Positions 52,057-61,591 of a stretch of DNA of 64,000 nucleotides are shown piece after piece. A model generated the notes under the pieces. The model saw nothing but the letters and a program-made list of their open reading frames with translations. It was not told the DNA's origin and did no database searches. Origin of the DNA: Oscillospiraceae bacterium. Its GTDB lineage: Bacteria > Bacillota > Clostridia > Oscillospirales > Oscillospiraceae. Numbering within the stretch: position 1 is the first letter of the stretch; the number at the start of each line of letters is the position of its first letter. The stretch is taken from positions 1 to 64,000 of the forward strand of contig SVMA01000005.1 in NCBI GenBank assembly GCA_015067635.1, given 5' to 3'. The position numbers were made by a program, and so were the translations under genes.

Positions 52057-53136
52057 ATGAAGAAGATCATTGCGGCAGCGGTATTACTTTGTATTCTGCT
52101 TAGCGGCTGCAGTTCCTGGATGAACGGCAGTTATGCTGTGGTTACGCCTCACACAGAGCCGGCAAATCACCAGGGAAGACCCACAAATACTATTTCCAGC
52201 TATGAGCAGCTTCGGTATGTGTTGGTATCCATGGTGGAAGGCGGAGAAGAAAGCGCGTTGCTTAGCGTGAAATATGCGGATGAGGAACGCATCCGCCCGG
52301 ATATGGATAAGGCAGTAAACGAAATCTGCCAAAGCAATCCTTACGCAGTATATGCGGTGGAAGATATCCAATACGAAATGAGCAGCGGTACCGGTCCTAA
52401 AACAGTCAGTGTGCGGGTGACTTACCGGCCTAACCGCGCAGAGATGAAGAGAATAAAAAAAGCGTCCAATGCGGAGCAGATTGAAGCCATCGTCAGTCAG
52501 CAGCTGGACGATTGTGCAGCCGGTGTTGTGCTGTACGTCCAGAATCCTGTGCGGATTGACTATGTGCAGATGGTGGCAGATTATGCGTGGGAGAATCCCC
52601 AGCAGGTGATGGAGGCGCCGGAGGTGTCGGTCAGCCTCTATCCGGAAATGGGAGAAAAGCAGATAGTGGAACTGCGGTTTTCCTATCGCAGCAGTCGGGA
52701 AGAACTGCGCGCAATGAAGGAAAAGGTTGCTCCTGTATTTGTTTCTGCTGAGAAATATGCCGCAACAGAGCAGGATGAAAAGGAAAAGGCCCAAAAGCTG
52801 TATTCCTTTTTGATGAACCGGTACAAGTACATGCAACAAACCTCCATCACACCTACATACAGTCTCCTCATGCATGGCGTGGGCGACAGCCAGGCATTTG
52901 CAGTCGTATATGCGGCCATGTGCCGGCAGGTGGAGTTGAATTGCAAGGTCGTGATCGGAACCCGATCGGGAGAGCCTTGGGCATGGAACGTTATGGAGAT
53001 TGATGGGATATTCTATCATCTGGATTTGCTCCGCTGTGACGGTGCCGATGGCTTCAAGCTGTATACCAAAGAGGAAATGACGGACTATGTTTGGGATTAT
53101 TCCATTTATCCCGCCCGGGCAAAAGAAATTTCATAA
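52057..53136 (+). CDS. Lipoprotein with degenerate transglutaminase-like domain
   Basis: 359 residues. Lipobox LLSGC (C18). The second half (about 235-345) has the transglutaminase-like layout: MHGVGDSQAFAVVYAAM, then GEPWAWNVMEIDGIFYHLDLL. The catalytic Cys of the usual GVCxGYA motif is Ser (S278) and the His of HAWN is Trp (W308), leaving only D323. So it is probably a binding or scaffold protein rather than a protease/transglutaminase. The gene ends the parE-parC-yitT run. Confidence 0.75.
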   Translation: MKKIIAAAVLLCILLSGCSSWMNGSYAVVTPHTEPANHQGRPTNTISSYEQLRYVLVSMVEGGEESALLSVKYADEERIRPDMDKAVNEICQSNPYAVYAVEDIQYEMSSGTGPKTVSVRVTYRPNRAEMKRIKKASNAEQIEAIVSQQLDDCAAGVVLYVQNPVRIDYVQMVADYAWENPQQVMEAPEVSVSLYPEMGEKQIVELRFSYRSSREELRAMKEKVAPVFVSAEKYAATEQDEKEKAQKLYSFLMNRYKYMQQTSITPTYSLLMHGVGDSQAFAVVYAAMCRQVELNCKVVIGTRSGEPWAWNVMEIDGIFYHLDLLRCDGADGFKLYTKEEMTDYVWDYSIYPARAKEIS

Positions 53137-53152
53137 AACCGGAGGAAAGGTA

Positions 53153-53180
53153 TTGACAAACAGGGATTTTCTGTTATAAT
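53153..53180 (+). promoter_or_regulatory. tRNA-Gly promoter
   Basis: TTGACA (53153-53158), 16 bases, TATAAT (53175-53180), 13 bases before the tRNA. Confidence 0.85.
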
Positions 53181-53192
53181 ACCTTTTGTTCC

Positions 53193-53268
53193 GCGGGTGT
53201 AGCTCATCCGGTAGAGCGCCACCTTGCCAAGGTGGAGGTAGCGAGTTCGAGCCTCGTCACCCGCTCCA
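53193..53268 (+). tRNA. tRNA-Gly (GCC)
   Basis: Acceptor GCGGGTG/CACCCGC, D-arm AGCTCATCCGGTAGAGC, anticodon loop TTGCCAA (GCC), T-arm AGTTCGAGCCT and encoded CCA (53266-53268). Confidence 0.96.
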
Positions 53269-53271
53269 TGT

Positions 53272-53314
53272 AAAAGACGCACATTTGTCCAATAGACAAA
53301 TGTGCGTCTTTTTA
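53272..53314 (+). terminator. tRNA-Gly terminator
   Basis: AAGACGCACATTTGTC and GACAAATGTGCGTCTT, a 16-bp perfect stem, then TTTAA. Confidence 0.93.
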
Positions 53315-53368
53315 AGTGATGCGTTCCTATGGGAGATATACATTCGCTGAATCAAACCGTCAAAGAGA

Positions 53369-53400
53369 CCCCTGTTTTCTGAGAGAAAACAGGGGTACTT
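53369..53400 (-). terminator. RNase J terminator
   Basis: CCCCTGTTTTCT and AGAAAACAGGGG around a short loop, immediately beyond the RNase J stop. Confidence 0.75.
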
Positions 53401-53403
53401 TTC

Positions 53404-55059
53404 TTACAGCTCGGTGATTACGGGCAAAATCATAGGATTGCGCTTGGTGGTCTTATACAGGTAGCCACTCAGATCATTCTTGATGGCGGTTTTGATGGTG
53501 GACCAGTCGCGGATGCGCTTGCGTTGGCAGCGCTCAAGGGCTTCCAAAGTGACGCTGCGCAGTTCCTCCATCAGGGCTTCGGATTCCTTTACATAAATAA
53601 ATCCGCGGGTGATAATATCCGGTCCGGAGATGATACTGCCGTCCTGACCGGACAGGTTCAGGCACACCACGATCATGCCGTCCTGTGCCAAATGCTTGCG
53701 GTCCCGCAAAACAACACTGCCCACGTCGCCCACGCCGGTGCCGTCCACAAAGACCTTGCCGGCAGTGACCGTACCGGCCAGCTTGCAACTGCGGCTGCTC
53801 AGCTCCATAACAGAACCGATCTCGCCGATAATGACATTCCGCGAGGCCATGCCCAACTGTTTTGCCAGACGGCCGTGCAGCTGCAGCATCCGCTGTTCGC
53901 CATGGACGGGAATGAAGAAACGGGGCTTGCAAAGCGCCTGGATGATTTTCAGCTCCTCCTGGCAGGCGTGACCGGAAGCGTGCAGACCCTCACTCTTTTC
54001 ATACACCACGTCAGCACCCTTGCGGTACAGCTCGTTGATGATACGGGAAACGGCCTTTTCGTTGCCGGGGATAGCGGAAGCGGAGATGATGATCCGGTCA
54101 TCCGCAGTAATGTCAATTTGCTTATGGGTAGAGAATGCCATGCGGTATAACGAGGACATGTTCTCGCCCTGTGAGCCGGTGGAAACGATGACCACCTTGT
54201 TTTTCGGCAGGCTTTTTATTGCACCCAGTTCCACGATGGTACCGGCAGGAACCTTGATGTAGCCCAAATCCTGAGCCACCTTCAGCATGTTTTCCATGCT
54301 GCGCCCGGACACGGCAACCTTCCGTCCGTGGCGGTGTGCGGTAGCCAAAACGGCCTGTATCCGGTGCATGTTGGAGGCAAAGGTCGTGACGATAATACGC
54401 TTGTCGCAGTTGCGGAACTGACGGTCCAGACTTTCTGCGACCATGTTTTCACTGGGGGTATAGCCGGCACGCTCCACATTGGTGGAGTCAGCGAGCAGAG
54501 CCAGCACACCTTCATTGCCCAGCTGACCCAAGCGGGCCAGATCGATCATACCGTCTGTTGCAGTGGGATCGATCTTGAAATCACCGGTCATAATGACGGT
54601 ACCCACGGGCGTTTTGATGGCGAAAGCCACCGCGTCGGCAATGGAGTGGTTTACGTGAATGAATTCCACGGTAAAGCAACCGGCCTTCACCACGTCGCCG
54701 GGCTTATGGGTGATGAGCTTGACGGTATTTTCCAAGGCGTGTTCTTCTAATTTCAGCTTGATCAGACCGTTGGTCATGGCGGTGCCGTGAATGGGACAGC
54801 TCACCTGCTGCATACAGTAGGGAATGGAGCCGATGTGATCTTCGTGACCGTGGGTAATGAACATACCCCGCAGTTTTTTGGCGTTTTGCACCAAATAGCT
54901 GAAATCGGGGATGACCAGGTCAACGCCGTACATATCCTCGTCCGGGAAACCGACACCGCAATCCACCACGATCATATCCTTGCCGTATTCCAGCACGGTA
55001 CAGTTTTTGCCGATTTCATCCAGACCGCCCAGGGGGATAATTCTTAATTTTTCTGCCAA
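53404..55059 (-). CDS. rnj: Ribonuclease J
   Basis: Metallo-beta-lactamase/beta-CASP ribonuclease with 5'-exo- and endonuclease activity in mRNA turnover and rRNA maturation. 551 residues, close to the usual 555. HGHEDHIG (70-77) gives the zinc ligands; VNHSIADAV, MTGDFKID, LADSTNVERAGYTPSE and the C-terminal HASGH motif follow. A TTG start at 55057-55059 is inferred because GAAAGGAG lies 10 bases upstream and the next residues (AEKLRIIPLGGLDEIGKN) are the family N-terminus. The frame is open further upstream but without similarity. The upstream interval to 55329 holds a short leader and the ldh terminator. Confidence 0.93.
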   Translation of the reverse strand: MAEKLRIIPLGGLDEIGKNCTVLEYGKDMIVVDCGVGFPDEDMYGVDLVIPDFSYLVQNAKKLRGMFITHGHEDHIGSIPYCMQQVSCPIHGTAMTNGLIKLKLEEHALENTVKLITHKPGDVVKAGCFTVEFIHVNHSIADAVAFAIKTPVGTVIMTGDFKIDPTATDGMIDLARLGQLGNEGVLALLADSTNVERAGYTPSENMVAESLDRQFRNCDKRIIVTTFASNMHRIQAVLATAHRHGRKVAVSGRSMENMLKVAQDLGYIKVPAGTIVELGAIKSLPKNKVVIVSTGSQGENMSSLYRMAFSTHKQIDITADDRIIISASAIPGNEKAVSRIINELYRKGADVVYEKSEGLHASGHACQEELKIIQALCKPRFFIPVHGEQRMLQLHGRLAKQLGMASRNVIIGEIGSVMELSSRSCKLAGTVTAGKVFVDGTGVGDVGSVVLRDRKHLAQDGMIVVCLNLSGQDGSIISGPDIITRGFIYVKESEALMEELRSVTLEALERCQRKRIRDWSTIKTAIKNDLSGYLYKTTKRNPMILPVITEL

Positions 55060-55284
55060 AGTATAGATACTCCTTTCAAATAAGGCCAAATGGCCACAAC
55101 AAAGCAGGCAACCATTTATCACATTCCTGCGCCCTGTAATGGCGAATGTGAGGGAAATGCCTGCATTTTTCTTTAATTGAATCTGCCCGGGACTGCCCGA
55201 CCCGGCGCACTCTTGGGATAGTATAACACACTTTACAGAAAAAGTATACCTATTTTTCAAAGATGCGTCCGACAGGATTCGCAC

Positions 55285-55318
55285 AAAGGAAAAGCCCGGC
55301 TGCATTTCTGCAGCCGGG
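55285..55318 (-). terminator. ldh terminator
   Basis: CCCGGCTGCA and TGCAGCCGGG (10 bp) with TTTC loop, then CTTTTCCTTT on the minus strand. Confidence 0.88.
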
Positions 55319-55328
55319 TGTGTTTTAT

Positions 55329-56276
55329 TCAGATTTCCAGTCCGTCGATGATTTCCCGGAGCTTTTGAGCACTGAATTGCATTTTTGCGGTTTCCTCCGG
55401 TGTCAAGGGGGATATGATTTTGGTGTGGACACCGTCACTGCCTACCAATGCAAGAGTGGAAAGACACACATCCTCCACGCCGTATTCACCGTGCATCATG
55501 GTGGAGACGGTCAGTGCCGTTCCGCTTCCGTTCAGGATACATTTACAGATATGGCACACGGAAATGGCAACCGCGTAGAAGGTAGCTCCTTTGTTTTTGA
55601 TTACCTGAGCACCGGAACGCTTGACGAATTCTTCCACGGCTTCATGATCGCCATCCCAGCGGATGCAGGAGGAATCCCCTACGTTGTCCTTATAGTTGTC
55701 GATCTTGTTGTTGGCAATGGCAGCCAGAGACCAGGGGACGAAAGAGCTGTCACCGTGTTCGCCGTAAACATGAGCGTGGACGTTCTTGGGGCTGATATGA
55801 AAACGCTTTGCCAGCTCCGACTGCAGACGGCTGGTGTCCAGCACGGTACCGGAGCCGAGGATCCGATTTTCCGGAATGCCGGAGATTTTTGTAAACACAT
55901 AGGTCAGAATATCCACCGGATTTGCCACCAAAATATAAATGGCATCCGGAGCGTATTTAACGATCTGCGGGGTAATCTCCTTGAGAATATTCACATTGGC
56001 CTGAGCCAGCTCCAGCCGGGATTGACCGGGCTTTCTGGGCAGACCGGAGGTAATGATGACGATTTGGGAGCCTTCGGCATCCTCATATTCACCGGAACGG
56101 ATAATTGCGGGAGAACAGAAGGGAGCACCCTGATAAATATCCAGAGCCTCGCCCATGGCCTTTTGCTTATTGATATCAATGAGCACCACCTCGCTGGCAA
56201 TACCCTGCACCATGATATCGTTGGTAATTGCAGAGCCTACACTGCCTGCGCCGATGACGGTGATTTTAGTTGACAT
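55329..56276 (-). CDS. ldh: L-lactate (or malate) dehydrogenase
   Basis: 315 residues. NAD-dependent 2-hydroxyacid dehydrogenase with Rossmann motif VIGAGSVGSA, catalytic loop SGLPRKPGQSRLEL, ANPVDILTY, IGSGTVLDTSR-type LGSGTVLDTSRLQ and the catalytic-His motif YGEHGDSSFVPWS. Overall similarity is to clostridial L-lactate dehydrogenases, which regenerate NAD in fermentation. The residue deciding substrate in model enzymes is Arg81 (Gln in classic LDH, Arg in MDH), so malate cannot be excluded. Single gene under a consensus promoter with a palindrome at the start site. ATG 56274-56276. Confidence 0.88.
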   Translation of the reverse strand: MSTKITVIGAGSVGSAITNDIMVQGIASEVVLIDINKQKAMGEALDIYQGAPFCSPAIIRSGEYEDAEGSQIVIITSGLPRKPGQSRLELAQANVNILKEITPQIVKYAPDAIYILVANPVDILTYVFTKISGIPENRILGSGTVLDTSRLQSELAKRFHISPKNVHAHVYGEHGDSSFVPWSLAAIANNKIDNYKDNVGDSSCIRWDGDHEAVEEFVKRSGAQVIKNKGATFYAVAISVCHICKCILNGSGTALTVSTMMHGEYGVEDVCLSTLALVGSDGVHTKIISPLTPEETAKMQFSAQKLREIIDGLEI

Positions 56277-56306
56277 AACATTACCCCCATGCTTTGTTTC
56301 TCGTGG

Positions 56307-56328
56307 AATCAATATATAAATATTGATT
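56307..56328. promoter_or_regulatory. Inverted repeat at the ldh start site (candidate operator)
   Basis: AATCAATA (56307-56314), 6 bases, TATTGATT (56321-56328), 8-bp perfect arms. It lies just downstream of the -10 and covers the expected transcription start. Regulator unknown. Confidence 0.55.
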
Positions 56329-56330
56329 AG

Positions 56331-56359
56331 AGTATAGCGATGTGACGTTGGAAAGTCAA
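56331..56359 (-). promoter_or_regulatory. ldh promoter
   Basis: TTGACT (56354-56359), 17 bases, TATACT (56331-56336) on the minus strand. Confidence 0.85.
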
Positions 56360-56408
56360 GGGTAAATAAAAATATATTTTTACTTTCGTAAAAATCGTGG
56401 AAAAATGG

Positions 56409-56437
56409 TTGCACCTTTCGCTTTCTTTTGATATAAT
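56409..56437 (+). promoter_or_regulatory. gdpP-rplI-dnaB operon promoter
   Basis: TTGCAC (56409-56414), 17 bases, TATAAT (56432-56437), divergent from ldh. Confidence 0.8.
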
Positions 56438-56495
56438 ATGCGATATATTCAATAGTAATGTGGATAGTATAACTATTTTTTAGGAGGTGTGGCAT

Positions 56496-58472
56496 TTGAA
56501 TAAGAAACTTGGGTGGCTGCTTTGGCCGAATCTGTGGGTTTTCTTCTTGGTAACGGCAGGTTTTGCCGTAGCCGCTGTGATGACAGAAAACTATATTATG
56601 GCAGCGGTAGAAGGCGGTGTTACCGCATTACTGGGAATCTATTATGTAGTGTGCCGCATTTACCGACGCCGGGAGCTTCAGCAGTATGTGAAGACGGCTT
56701 TTGGCAGTGCCGATATTGACAACGGGGCGGATACGCCCTTTCCGATGGTTTTGGTGCGTCTGGGAGATGGAAGCGTCCTGTGGACAAATGATGCCTTTGC
56801 TTCCATTACCGGTTTTCAGGACAAGTATCTGCATCAGCGCCTGAGCAGCGTCCTGCCGAATCTGTCTTTGGATTGGCTATCCTCCGGAAAAACGGAATAC
56901 CCTTATGATATCAATATCGGCGACCGGAGATACCGCGTTTACGGAACAGCTCTGCGGGCGGATGATCCGGAGGGTACGGCTCTGGGTATGCTGTATTTTG
57001 GAGATTTAACAGAGCTGTATCTGGTGCGGGATGAGTATATCCGTTCCCGTCCGGTGGTCAGCATACTTTTGGTGGACAATTATGAGGAACTGATTAAGAA
57101 TTTAACAGAGAGTGCGATTTCCACCCTGAATGCCCAGATCAATGACGTTATCACCTCCTGGGCAGAGGATTATCACGGATTGCTTCGCCGTATGGAACGC
57201 AATCGCTTCCTCCTGGTGTTTGAGAAGCAGGACTTGGATCGAGCCATCGAAGGGAAGTTTTCCTTGCTGGAGGACATTCATCAGGTGGAGAATCCCTCCG
57301 GATTGCAGGCGTCCATTTCTTTGGGCATCGGCGTTGATGGGGTAAGCTTTGAAGAAAACTACAATTTTGCGGCGCTGTCCATAGAAATGTCGCTGAGCCG
57401 GGGCGGTGACCAGGCGGTCATTAAGGATCGGTTCAATTTCAATTTCTACGGCGGACGCAATCGGGAAAATGATCACCGCAGTAAGGTTCGTTCCCGTGTT
57501 ACCTCCAATTCCCTGATGGAGCTCATCGGACAGAGCAGCCAGGTCTTTATTATGGGTCATAAAAATGCGGATCTGGATGCTGTGGGCGCGGCAATGGGTA
57601 TTTCCTGCATGTGCCGGAAAAAAGGGAAAAAGGCATACATTGTGCTGGATTTGGAACGGAATGTGGCAGATCGGCTGCTGGATGAGATCCTGGCAGTACC
57701 GGAGTATCGGGATACCGTTATTTCCGGTCAGGATGCTTTGCTTCTCAGCGATAGCCACAGCACCCTGGTGGTCGTGGATACCAACCGTCCGGATCAGGTG
57801 GAATATCCTCCCTTGCTGGAGGCCATTCCTAAGGTTTGCGTAGTGGACCATCACCGCAGAGCTGCGGAATATATCAATCCCGTTGTGGTGAATCTTCACG
57901 AGCCGTTTGCCTCTTCCGCATCGGAATTGGTAACGGAGCTGCTCCAATATGCGGTGGAAAAATCGGATGTGCTACCCATTGAGGCAAAGAGCCTGATGGC
58001 GGGTATTTTCCTGGATACCAAGAGCTTTAATGTCCGCACCGGTGAACGTACCTTTGAGGCGGCAGCGGTGCTGCGGCAATGGGGCGCGGATACGGTGGAG
58101 GTCAAGAAGCTTCTGCAAAACGATTTCCAGGATACCATGTCCAAGTATCAAATCATCAAATCTGCCCGCCTTTATCGGCAGGAGTTGGCCATTGCGGCCC
58201 TGACAACACCCACTTCCCGGGCGCTGGCTGCTCAGGCGGCAGATGAATTACTGAACATTTCCGGGATTACAGCATCCTTTGTGCTGTATCCCGAAGGAGA
58301 CCAAACCATTGTTTCCGCCCGTTCTATTGGCGATGCCAATGTGCAGGTGATATTGGAACCTTTGGGCGGCGGCGGAAATACCGCAACTGCCGGCGCACAG
58401 CTGCCGGGCTGTACGGTGAAGGAGACACTGGATCTGCTGGTGACTTCCATTGATCAATTTTATGAAACTTAA
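56496..58472 (+). CDS. gdpP: GdpP-type cyclic-di-AMP phosphodiesterase
   Basis: 658 residues. Two transmembrane helices (about 8-52), a PAS-like domain (about 80-170), a degenerate GGDEF domain (about 180-305; SLSRGGDQAVI) and a DHH-DHHA1 phosphodiesterase (about 340-650: GHKNADLDAVGAAMG, VVDTNRPDQ, VVDHHRR, GGGGN). Hydrolyses c-di-AMP, which controls potassium and wall homeostasis. A TTG start at 56496-56498 is chosen because TAGGAGGTG lies 8 bases upstream. First gene of the conserved gdpP-rplI-dnaB cluster. Confidence 0.94.
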   Translation: MNKKLGWLLWPNLWVFFLVTAGFAVAAVMTENYIMAAVEGGVTALLGIYYVVCRIYRRRELQQYVKTAFGSADIDNGADTPFPMVLVRLGDGSVLWTNDAFASITGFQDKYLHQRLSSVLPNLSLDWLSSGKTEYPYDINIGDRRYRVYGTALRADDPEGTALGMLYFGDLTELYLVRDEYIRSRPVVSILLVDNYEELIKNLTESAISTLNAQINDVITSWAEDYHGLLRRMERNRFLLVFEKQDLDRAIEGKFSLLEDIHQVENPSGLQASISLGIGVDGVSFEENYNFAALSIEMSLSRGGDQAVIKDRFNFNFYGGRNRENDHRSKVRSRVTSNSLMELIGQSSQVFIMGHKNADLDAVGAAMGISCMCRKKGKKAYIVLDLERNVADRLLDEILAVPEYRDTVISGQDALLLSDSHSTLVVVDTNRPDQVEYPPLLEAIPKVCVVDHHRRAAEYINPVVVNLHEPFASSASELVTELLQYAVEKSDVLPIEAKSLMAGIFLDTKSFNVRTGERTFEAAAVLRQWGADTVEVKKLLQNDFQDTMSKYQIIKSARLYRQELAIAALTTPTSRALAAQAADELLNISGITASFVLYPEGDQTIVSARSIGDANVQVILEPLGGGGNTATAGAQLPGCTVKETLDLLVTSIDQFYET

Positions 58473-58491
58473 CGCAGGGAGATTTTAGAAT

Positions 58492-58938
58492 ATGAAGGTT
58501 ATTTTGTTGCAGGATGTAAAGGGCAAGGGCAAGAAGGGTCAGATGCTGGAAGTATCCGATGGCTATGCCCGTAACTACATGCTGCCCAAGAAAATGGCGA
58601 TTGAGGCAACCGCAGATGCCATTAACACCATGCGGATGAATGACAAAGCGACCCAGGAACGGATCGCTAAGGAAAAGGCAGAGGCGTTGGCACTTTCCAA
58701 GCAGCTGCGGGAAATGACCCTGGTGGTGACTGCCAAGGGCGGCGGAGCCGGCAGACTCTTCGGTTCTGTGACCAATCAGGAAATTGCAGACGCCCTGAAG
58801 GCAAAGACCGGTATTGCACTGGATAAACGGAAGATCGTCATTGCAGATACCATCAAATCTGTTGGAACCTATACGGTCACCTGTAAGCTGGGCTATGAAA
58901 TCAATGCCCCGCTGACCGTAAAGATCGAAGAAGCTTAA
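58492..58938 (+). CDS. rplI: 50S ribosomal protein L9
   Basis: 148 residues, the normal length. The N-terminal domain [17 protein letters not shown] and [16 protein letters not shown] are the L9 signature; a connecting helix and a C-terminal rRNA-binding domain follow. 19 bases after gdpP. Confidence 0.97.
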   Translation: MKVILLQDVKGKGKKGQMLEVSDGYARNYMLPKKMAIEATADAINTMRMNDKATQERIAKEKAEALALSKQLREMTLVVTAKGGGAGRLFGSVTNQEIADALKAKTGIALDKRKIVIADTIKSVGTYTVTCKLGYEINAPLTVKIEEA

Positions 58939-58982
58939 AGAAACGCCCCAAAACAGAGGGGGAACAGAGAGGAGAGAGAAGC

Positions 58983-60320
58983 ATGGATGAAGAATTGTTG
59001 GCAGGACAGCAGCCCCATTCTCTGGAAGCAGAGCAATCGGTGCTGGGCTCCATTCTGATCGACAGTCGGTGTGTCGCCGATGTCATCGGCATGGTGCGGC
59101 CGGAGGACTTTTATCTTCAGCAGAATCGGGAGATTTTTGAAGTCATATACTCCATGTTTAACTATTCCCTGGCCATTGACCCTGTAACGGTGCTGGACAA
59201 GATGCGCGAGCATGGTGTCTATCATGACAACTCCAGAGATTACATCATGCAGCTGATGGAAATTACACCCACAGCGGCAAACGTAGTCCGTTATGCCGGA
59301 ATCGTGCGGGAAAAAGCGATGCTGCGGGATTTGTCCCAGGCCGGTATAGATATTACCCGAATGGTGCAGGCGCAAACGGGAACACCGGATGAGATGCTGG
59401 AAACTGCGGAGAAGAAAATTTATGCTCTGCGCAACGGCGGCCGTCAGGATACCCTGGAGCACATCGGTACGGTTTTGCATAAGGTATATGACCGGCTGAA
59501 TGAATTGGCACAGTCGGATTCTGCGATTCCGGGTCTTTCCACAGGCTTGCGGGATCTGGACACCAAAATCAATGGATTGAACAAGGGAAATCTTTTGCTT
59601 GTGGCGGCCCGTCCGGCCATGGGAAAGACCTCGTTTGCACTAAATCTCGGATTGAACGTGGCCAAGAAATATAAAAAAACCGTGGCATTCTTCTCTTTGG
59701 AAATGTCCCGGGAGGAGCTTGCCATGCGTCTGCTGTCCGGTGAGAGCTTTGTGGACAGCCAAAAAATGGCTACCGGCAAACTCACGGAAGAAGAGTGGGT
59801 AAAAATCGGAATGGCTTCGTCTGCGTTGAGCCAAACGGATATTCGCGTGGACGACAACGGTGGCATCACGGTGGCAGAAATTAACGCCAAGTGCCGTCGT
59901 CTGGATAATTTAGGCTTGGTGATCATCGACTATCTGCAGTTGATGCAGGGCTCCGGTTATGGCAGAGGCAATGAAAACCGGGTACAGGTAGTCAGTGATA
60001 TCTCCCGTTCTTTGAAGGTCATGGCTAAGGAGCTGGATGTTCCTGTGATTTGTTTGAGTCAGCTGAACCGTGCGGCAGAAGGTCGCTCCGATAAGCGCCC
60101 TGTACTGTCAGATTTGCGGGAATCCGGCTCTATCGAGCAGGATGCAGACTGCGTGATGATGCTGTACCGGGATGATTACTATAATCCCAACACGGAAGAA
60201 AAGAACATTGCAGAATGTATCATTGCCAAGAACCGTCACGGGGAAATCGGCACCGTCAAGCTGCAATGGCTGCCCCAGTATACCACCTTTGCAGACAGGG
60301 AGTGGAAGCATGCTGAATAA
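58983..60320 (+). CDS. dnaB: Replicative DNA helicase DnaB
   Basis: 445 residues. An N-terminal DnaB domain (PHSLEAEQSVLGSIL, about 10-115) and the RecA-like ATPase: Walker A ARPAMGKTSFALN, GNLLLVAARP before it, and LVIIDYLQLM (Walker B) with the DnaB motif SDLRESGSIEQDADCVMMLYR. It unwinds DNA at the fork. GGAGAGAGAAGC precedes the ATG. Its last codons overlap the tilS start by 11 bases. Confidence 0.97.
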   Translation: MDEELLAGQQPHSLEAEQSVLGSILIDSRCVADVIGMVRPEDFYLQQNREIFEVIYSMFNYSLAIDPVTVLDKMREHGVYHDNSRDYIMQLMEITPTAANVVRYAGIVREKAMLRDLSQAGIDITRMVQAQTGTPDEMLETAEKKIYALRNGGRQDTLEHIGTVLHKVYDRLNELAQSDSAIPGLSTGLRDLDTKINGLNKGNLLLVAARPAMGKTSFALNLGLNVAKKYKKTVAFFSLEMSREELAMRLLSGESFVDSQKMATGKLTEEEWVKIGMASSALSQTDIRVDDNGGITVAEINAKCRRLDNLGLVIIDYLQLMQGSGYGRGNENRVQVVSDISRSLKVMAKELDVPVICLSQLNRAAEGRSDKRPVLSDLRESGSIEQDADCVMMLYRDDYYNPNTEEKNIAECIIAKNRHGEIGTVKLQWLPQYTTFADREWKHAE

Positions 60321-61569
60321 GCTGCTGGAACAGCTGAAGCAATATGAAATGCTCAAAGCCGGCGATCGGGTGATATGTGCCGTATCCGGTGGAGCAGATT
60401 CGGTTGCTTTGCTGTTTGGAATGTATCTTTTGCGGGAAAAATTGGATATCAGGCTGTCTGCGGCACATTTTAATCATCAGCTGCGGGGAGAAGAATCCGA
60501 CAGGGATGAGGCGTTTGTCCGGAAATTGTGCGACCGTTATGAGATTCCTCTCGCAGTGGGACGCGGACAGGTGGTTTCCGGCAAAAAAGGGCTGGAGGCG
60601 GCAGCGCGGGAGGCAAGATACAGCTTTTTTGCTACGTTGGACGGAAAAATTGCCACCGCCCATACCGCGGATGACAATGCGGAAACGGTTTTGATGCACT
60701 TGGTGCGGGGAACCGGTCTGCGGGGGCTGGGAGGAATTTCTCCCGTGAATGGGAACGTGATTCGTCCCATGCTTACGGTCACGCGGCAGGAGGTGCTGTC
60801 CTTTCTCGCGGAGTATTCCTTAGACTATGTTGAGGATAGCTCCAATAAAACGGATGCATTCTTACGCAATCGTATCCGCCATCAGGTAATGCCGCTTTTG
60901 AAGGAGGAGAATCCCCGGTTGGCGGAGAATCTTTCCCAAATGTCAATGGAATTGCGAGAAGATGCGCAGGCGTTGGAAATGCCGCCTATGTTACCGGAAG
61001 TGGAGCAGCTGCGGCAGATGCCGCCTGCATTGCGCAGCCGTGTGATTGGAAGATTTCTGAAGGAAAACGGAGTGAGAGAGCCGGAGCGCAGTCACATTCA
61101 TTTGGTGGAGGCGCTGATGCTTTCCGAAAAGCCGTCTGCAAGAGCGAATTTGCCCGGTGGCATCACGGTGGCGCGGGAATATAACCGGCTTACGGTGCTG
61201 ACGCAAGAACAGGAACCGGAGCCAGTAGAGCTGTATCCCGGGGATTGTCTGGATTTGCCCCAATGGGGCGTATCCGTTGCCTATATACCAGCAGAAGAAA
61301 TTTGTAATACCAAAGAAATCTTTACTGTGGATGCCACAGGTCCCATCGTATTGCGATCCCGGCAGACCGGGGACAGCATGCGGTTAAATGTGGGGACCTG
61401 CACGCTTAAAAAGTTATTCATTGACCGGAAGATTCCTGTACATCGGCGCCCGTTTCTGCCGGTTTTGGCAGACGAAAAGGGCGTAATTGGCGTCATGGGA
61501 ATCGGGGCAAATGTCCAGCGAATTGCCCGGGAAAAACCGGCTATGCAAATCCAATTAATGTCATTGTAA
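60310..61569 (+). CDS. tilS: tRNA(Ile)-lysidine synthetase
   Basis: Modifies C34 of tRNA-Ile(CAU) to lysidine so it reads AUA. 419 residues. PP-loop AVSGGADSVALL near the start, HFNHQLRGEESDRDE, ATAHTADDNAETVLMHLVRGTG, and the TilS C-terminal domain (RSRQTGDSMR, LKKLFIDRKIP). The start ATG at 60310 lies within the end of dnaB, so translation is coupled. Confidence 0.95.
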   Translation: MLNKLLEQLKQYEMLKAGDRVICAVSGGADSVALLFGMYLLREKLDIRLSAAHFNHQLRGEESDRDEAFVRKLCDRYEIPLAVGRGQVVSGKKGLEAAAREARYSFFATLDGKIATAHTADDNAETVLMHLVRGTGLRGLGGISPVNGNVIRPMLTVTRQEVLSFLAEYSLDYVEDSSNKTDAFLRNRIRHQVMPLLKEENPRLAENLSQMSMELREDAQALEMPPMLPEVEQLRQMPPALRSRVIGRFLKENGVREPERSHIHLVEALMLSEKPSARANLPGGITVAREYNRLTVLTQEQEPEPVELYPGDCLDLPQWGVSVAYIPAEEICNTKEIFTVDATGPIVLRSRQTGDSMRLNVGTCTLKKLFIDRKIPVHRRPFLPVLADEKGVIGVMGIGANVQRIAREKPAMQIQLMSL

Positions 61570-61591
61570 TGTAGAGATAGGGGGTTTTTTT

